Part shown: one piece after another, positions 63,590-64,000 of the stretch
Numbering within the stretch: position 1 is the first letter of the stretch
Layout of the letters: each line of letters begins with the position of its first letter
From: an uncultured Rikenellaceae bacterium
GTDB taxonomy: Bacteria > Bacteroidota > Bacteroidia > Bacteroidales > Rikenellaceae
Assembly (NCBI GenBank): GCA_947038405.1
Contig: CAMQVY010000001.1
Span: 62,001 to 126,000 of the forward strand
Length of the DNA stretch: 64,000 bases
Reading direction: 5' to 3'
Made by a program: the position numbers and the translations under genes
The notes under the pieces: generated by a model
What the model was told of the DNA's origin: nothing
Database searches by the model: none
What the model saw: the letters and a program-made list of their open reading frames with translations, nothing else

Positions 63590-64000
63590 CTATTCAATTG
63601 TTAGTAATAAATCACCCTCAAGCACTAGATCGCCTTTATCGATGTTTATAGATTTAACAATACCCTCTCTATCAGAGTCAATATTGTTCTCCATCTTCAT
63701 TGCTTCAAGAACAATAAGTCTTTGTCCAACTTTAACGCTATCTCCAACAGATACACTTATAGAAAGGATTGCTCCTGGAAGTGGACTTTTAACCGCACTC
63801 GCAGCATTAGCCCCAGCATTACTAGGTCTTGACACTTGAGGTTTTGGAGCAGTTGCAGCCGCCGCTACTATTTGAGGATCTGGTGTGATATGTGCTACTG
63901 GAGCCAATTTTGGTGTTATGTTGTCGTTCTCAAGTTCAACATTATATAAAGCACCATTAACTGTAACTTCGGCATTAGACTCTTCAACTTTAGTTATAGA
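63590..64000 (-). CDS. Biotin carboxyl carrier protein of the decarboxylase (partial)
   Basis: The minus-strand reading frame stays open to the window edge, so the start is outside; an internal TTG at 63905-63907 is not the real start because coding sequence with family character (VEESNAEVTVNGALYNVELE) continues upstream of it. Visible parts are an N-terminal segment, an Ala/Pro-rich linker (PVAHITPDPQIVAAAATAPKPQ) and a biotinyl domain with EAMKMEN; the biotinylated lysine codon is 63695-63697. It swings CO2 between the carboxyltransferase (outside) and the membrane beta subunit downstream. Confidence 0.93.
   Translation of the reverse strand, partial: SITKVEESNAEVTVNGALYNVELENDNITPKLAPVAHITPDPQIVAAAATAPKPQVSRPSNAGANAASAVKSPLPGAILSISVSVGDSVKVGQRLIVLEAMKMENNIDSDREGIVKSINIDKGDLVLEGDLLLTIE

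Overview
The window is AT-rich, densely coding chromosomal DNA that most resembles the order Bacteroidales (phylum Bacteroidota). The evidence is: promoters of the form TTG-N19/20-TAnnTTTG upstream of several genes; almost no Shine-Dalgarno sequences; family-typical content such as S46 dipeptidyl-peptidase, GH84 and GH2 exported hydrolases, TlpA/DUF4369 lipoproteins, the ftsX-DUF3098-uppP block, a second EF-G paralogue and an ApbE lipoprotein; and a Na+-translocating decarboxylase operon at the right edge. [FeFe]-hydrogenase maturase HydF suggests a fermentative anaerobe. The genus cannot be told from the sequence alone. No rRNA, tRNA, CRISPR, prophage, transposase or secretion cluster was found. 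This is core chromosome, not an island.

Layout. 0-6 kb (minus): truB, ilvE, metG, a YitT membrane protein and manA. 6.3-12.9 kb (plus): an ABC-2 exporter pair, galE, priA and comF. 13-17.7 kb (minus): dCMP-deaminase-like gene, diadenylate cyclase cdaA, an AcuI-like reductase and an EF-G paralogue lacking the catalytic histidine. 18-23.1 kb (plus): an overlapping chain of M23 peptidase, PPOX-like, SDR and ispD, then a PH-like membrane protein and a secreted nuclease/phosphatase-fold protein. 23.2-32.2 kb (minus): GH2 protein, asnA, tyrS, uppP, DUF3098, ftsX and a YfhO-like protein. 32.3-39.8 kb: long-chain polyprenyl synthase, GH84, era, obgE, thioredoxin and rlmN. 40-44.6 kb (plus): a glycogen/alpha-glucan trio (debranching enzyme, GT4 synthase, GH57). 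44.9-48.1 kb (plus): redox-dead TlpA-like lipoprotein, lpxH, thyA and folA. 48.1-50.4 kb (minus): U32 hydroxylase-type protein and short-chain prenyl synthase. 50.6-55 kb (plus): ROK kinase, hydF and DPP7. 55-57 kb (minus): lipid kinase and apbE. 57.3-61.7 kb (plus): rpsO, pnp and an OmpA/TPR lipoprotein. 62.4-64 kb (minus): decarboxylase beta subunit and a biotin carrier cut by the window edge.

Functional threads. Envelope building runs through uppP, ispD, two prenyl synthases, lpxH, ftsX and an M23 peptidase. Nucleotide and folate supply comes from thyA, folA and a dCMP deaminase. Translation and ribosome factors are metG, tyrS, truB, rpsO, rlmN, era, obgE and the EF-G paralogue. Glycan and peptide harvest uses GH84, GH2 and DPP7.

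The most unusual content is non-coding. A family of related palindromic repeats lies 3' of at least one gene at each of about eight sites and never in a divergent promoter region. It is amplified into a 153-bp tandem array at 61.76-62.28 kb. A second family of short double hairpins also sits behind genes. A thrice-repeated AT-rich 12-mer, two copies forming a perfect 28-nt palindrome, lies just upstream of the cdaA promoter. Several proteins look catalytically altered: the GH2 protein, the TlpA-like protein, the EF-G paralogue, the M23 peptidase and HydF.
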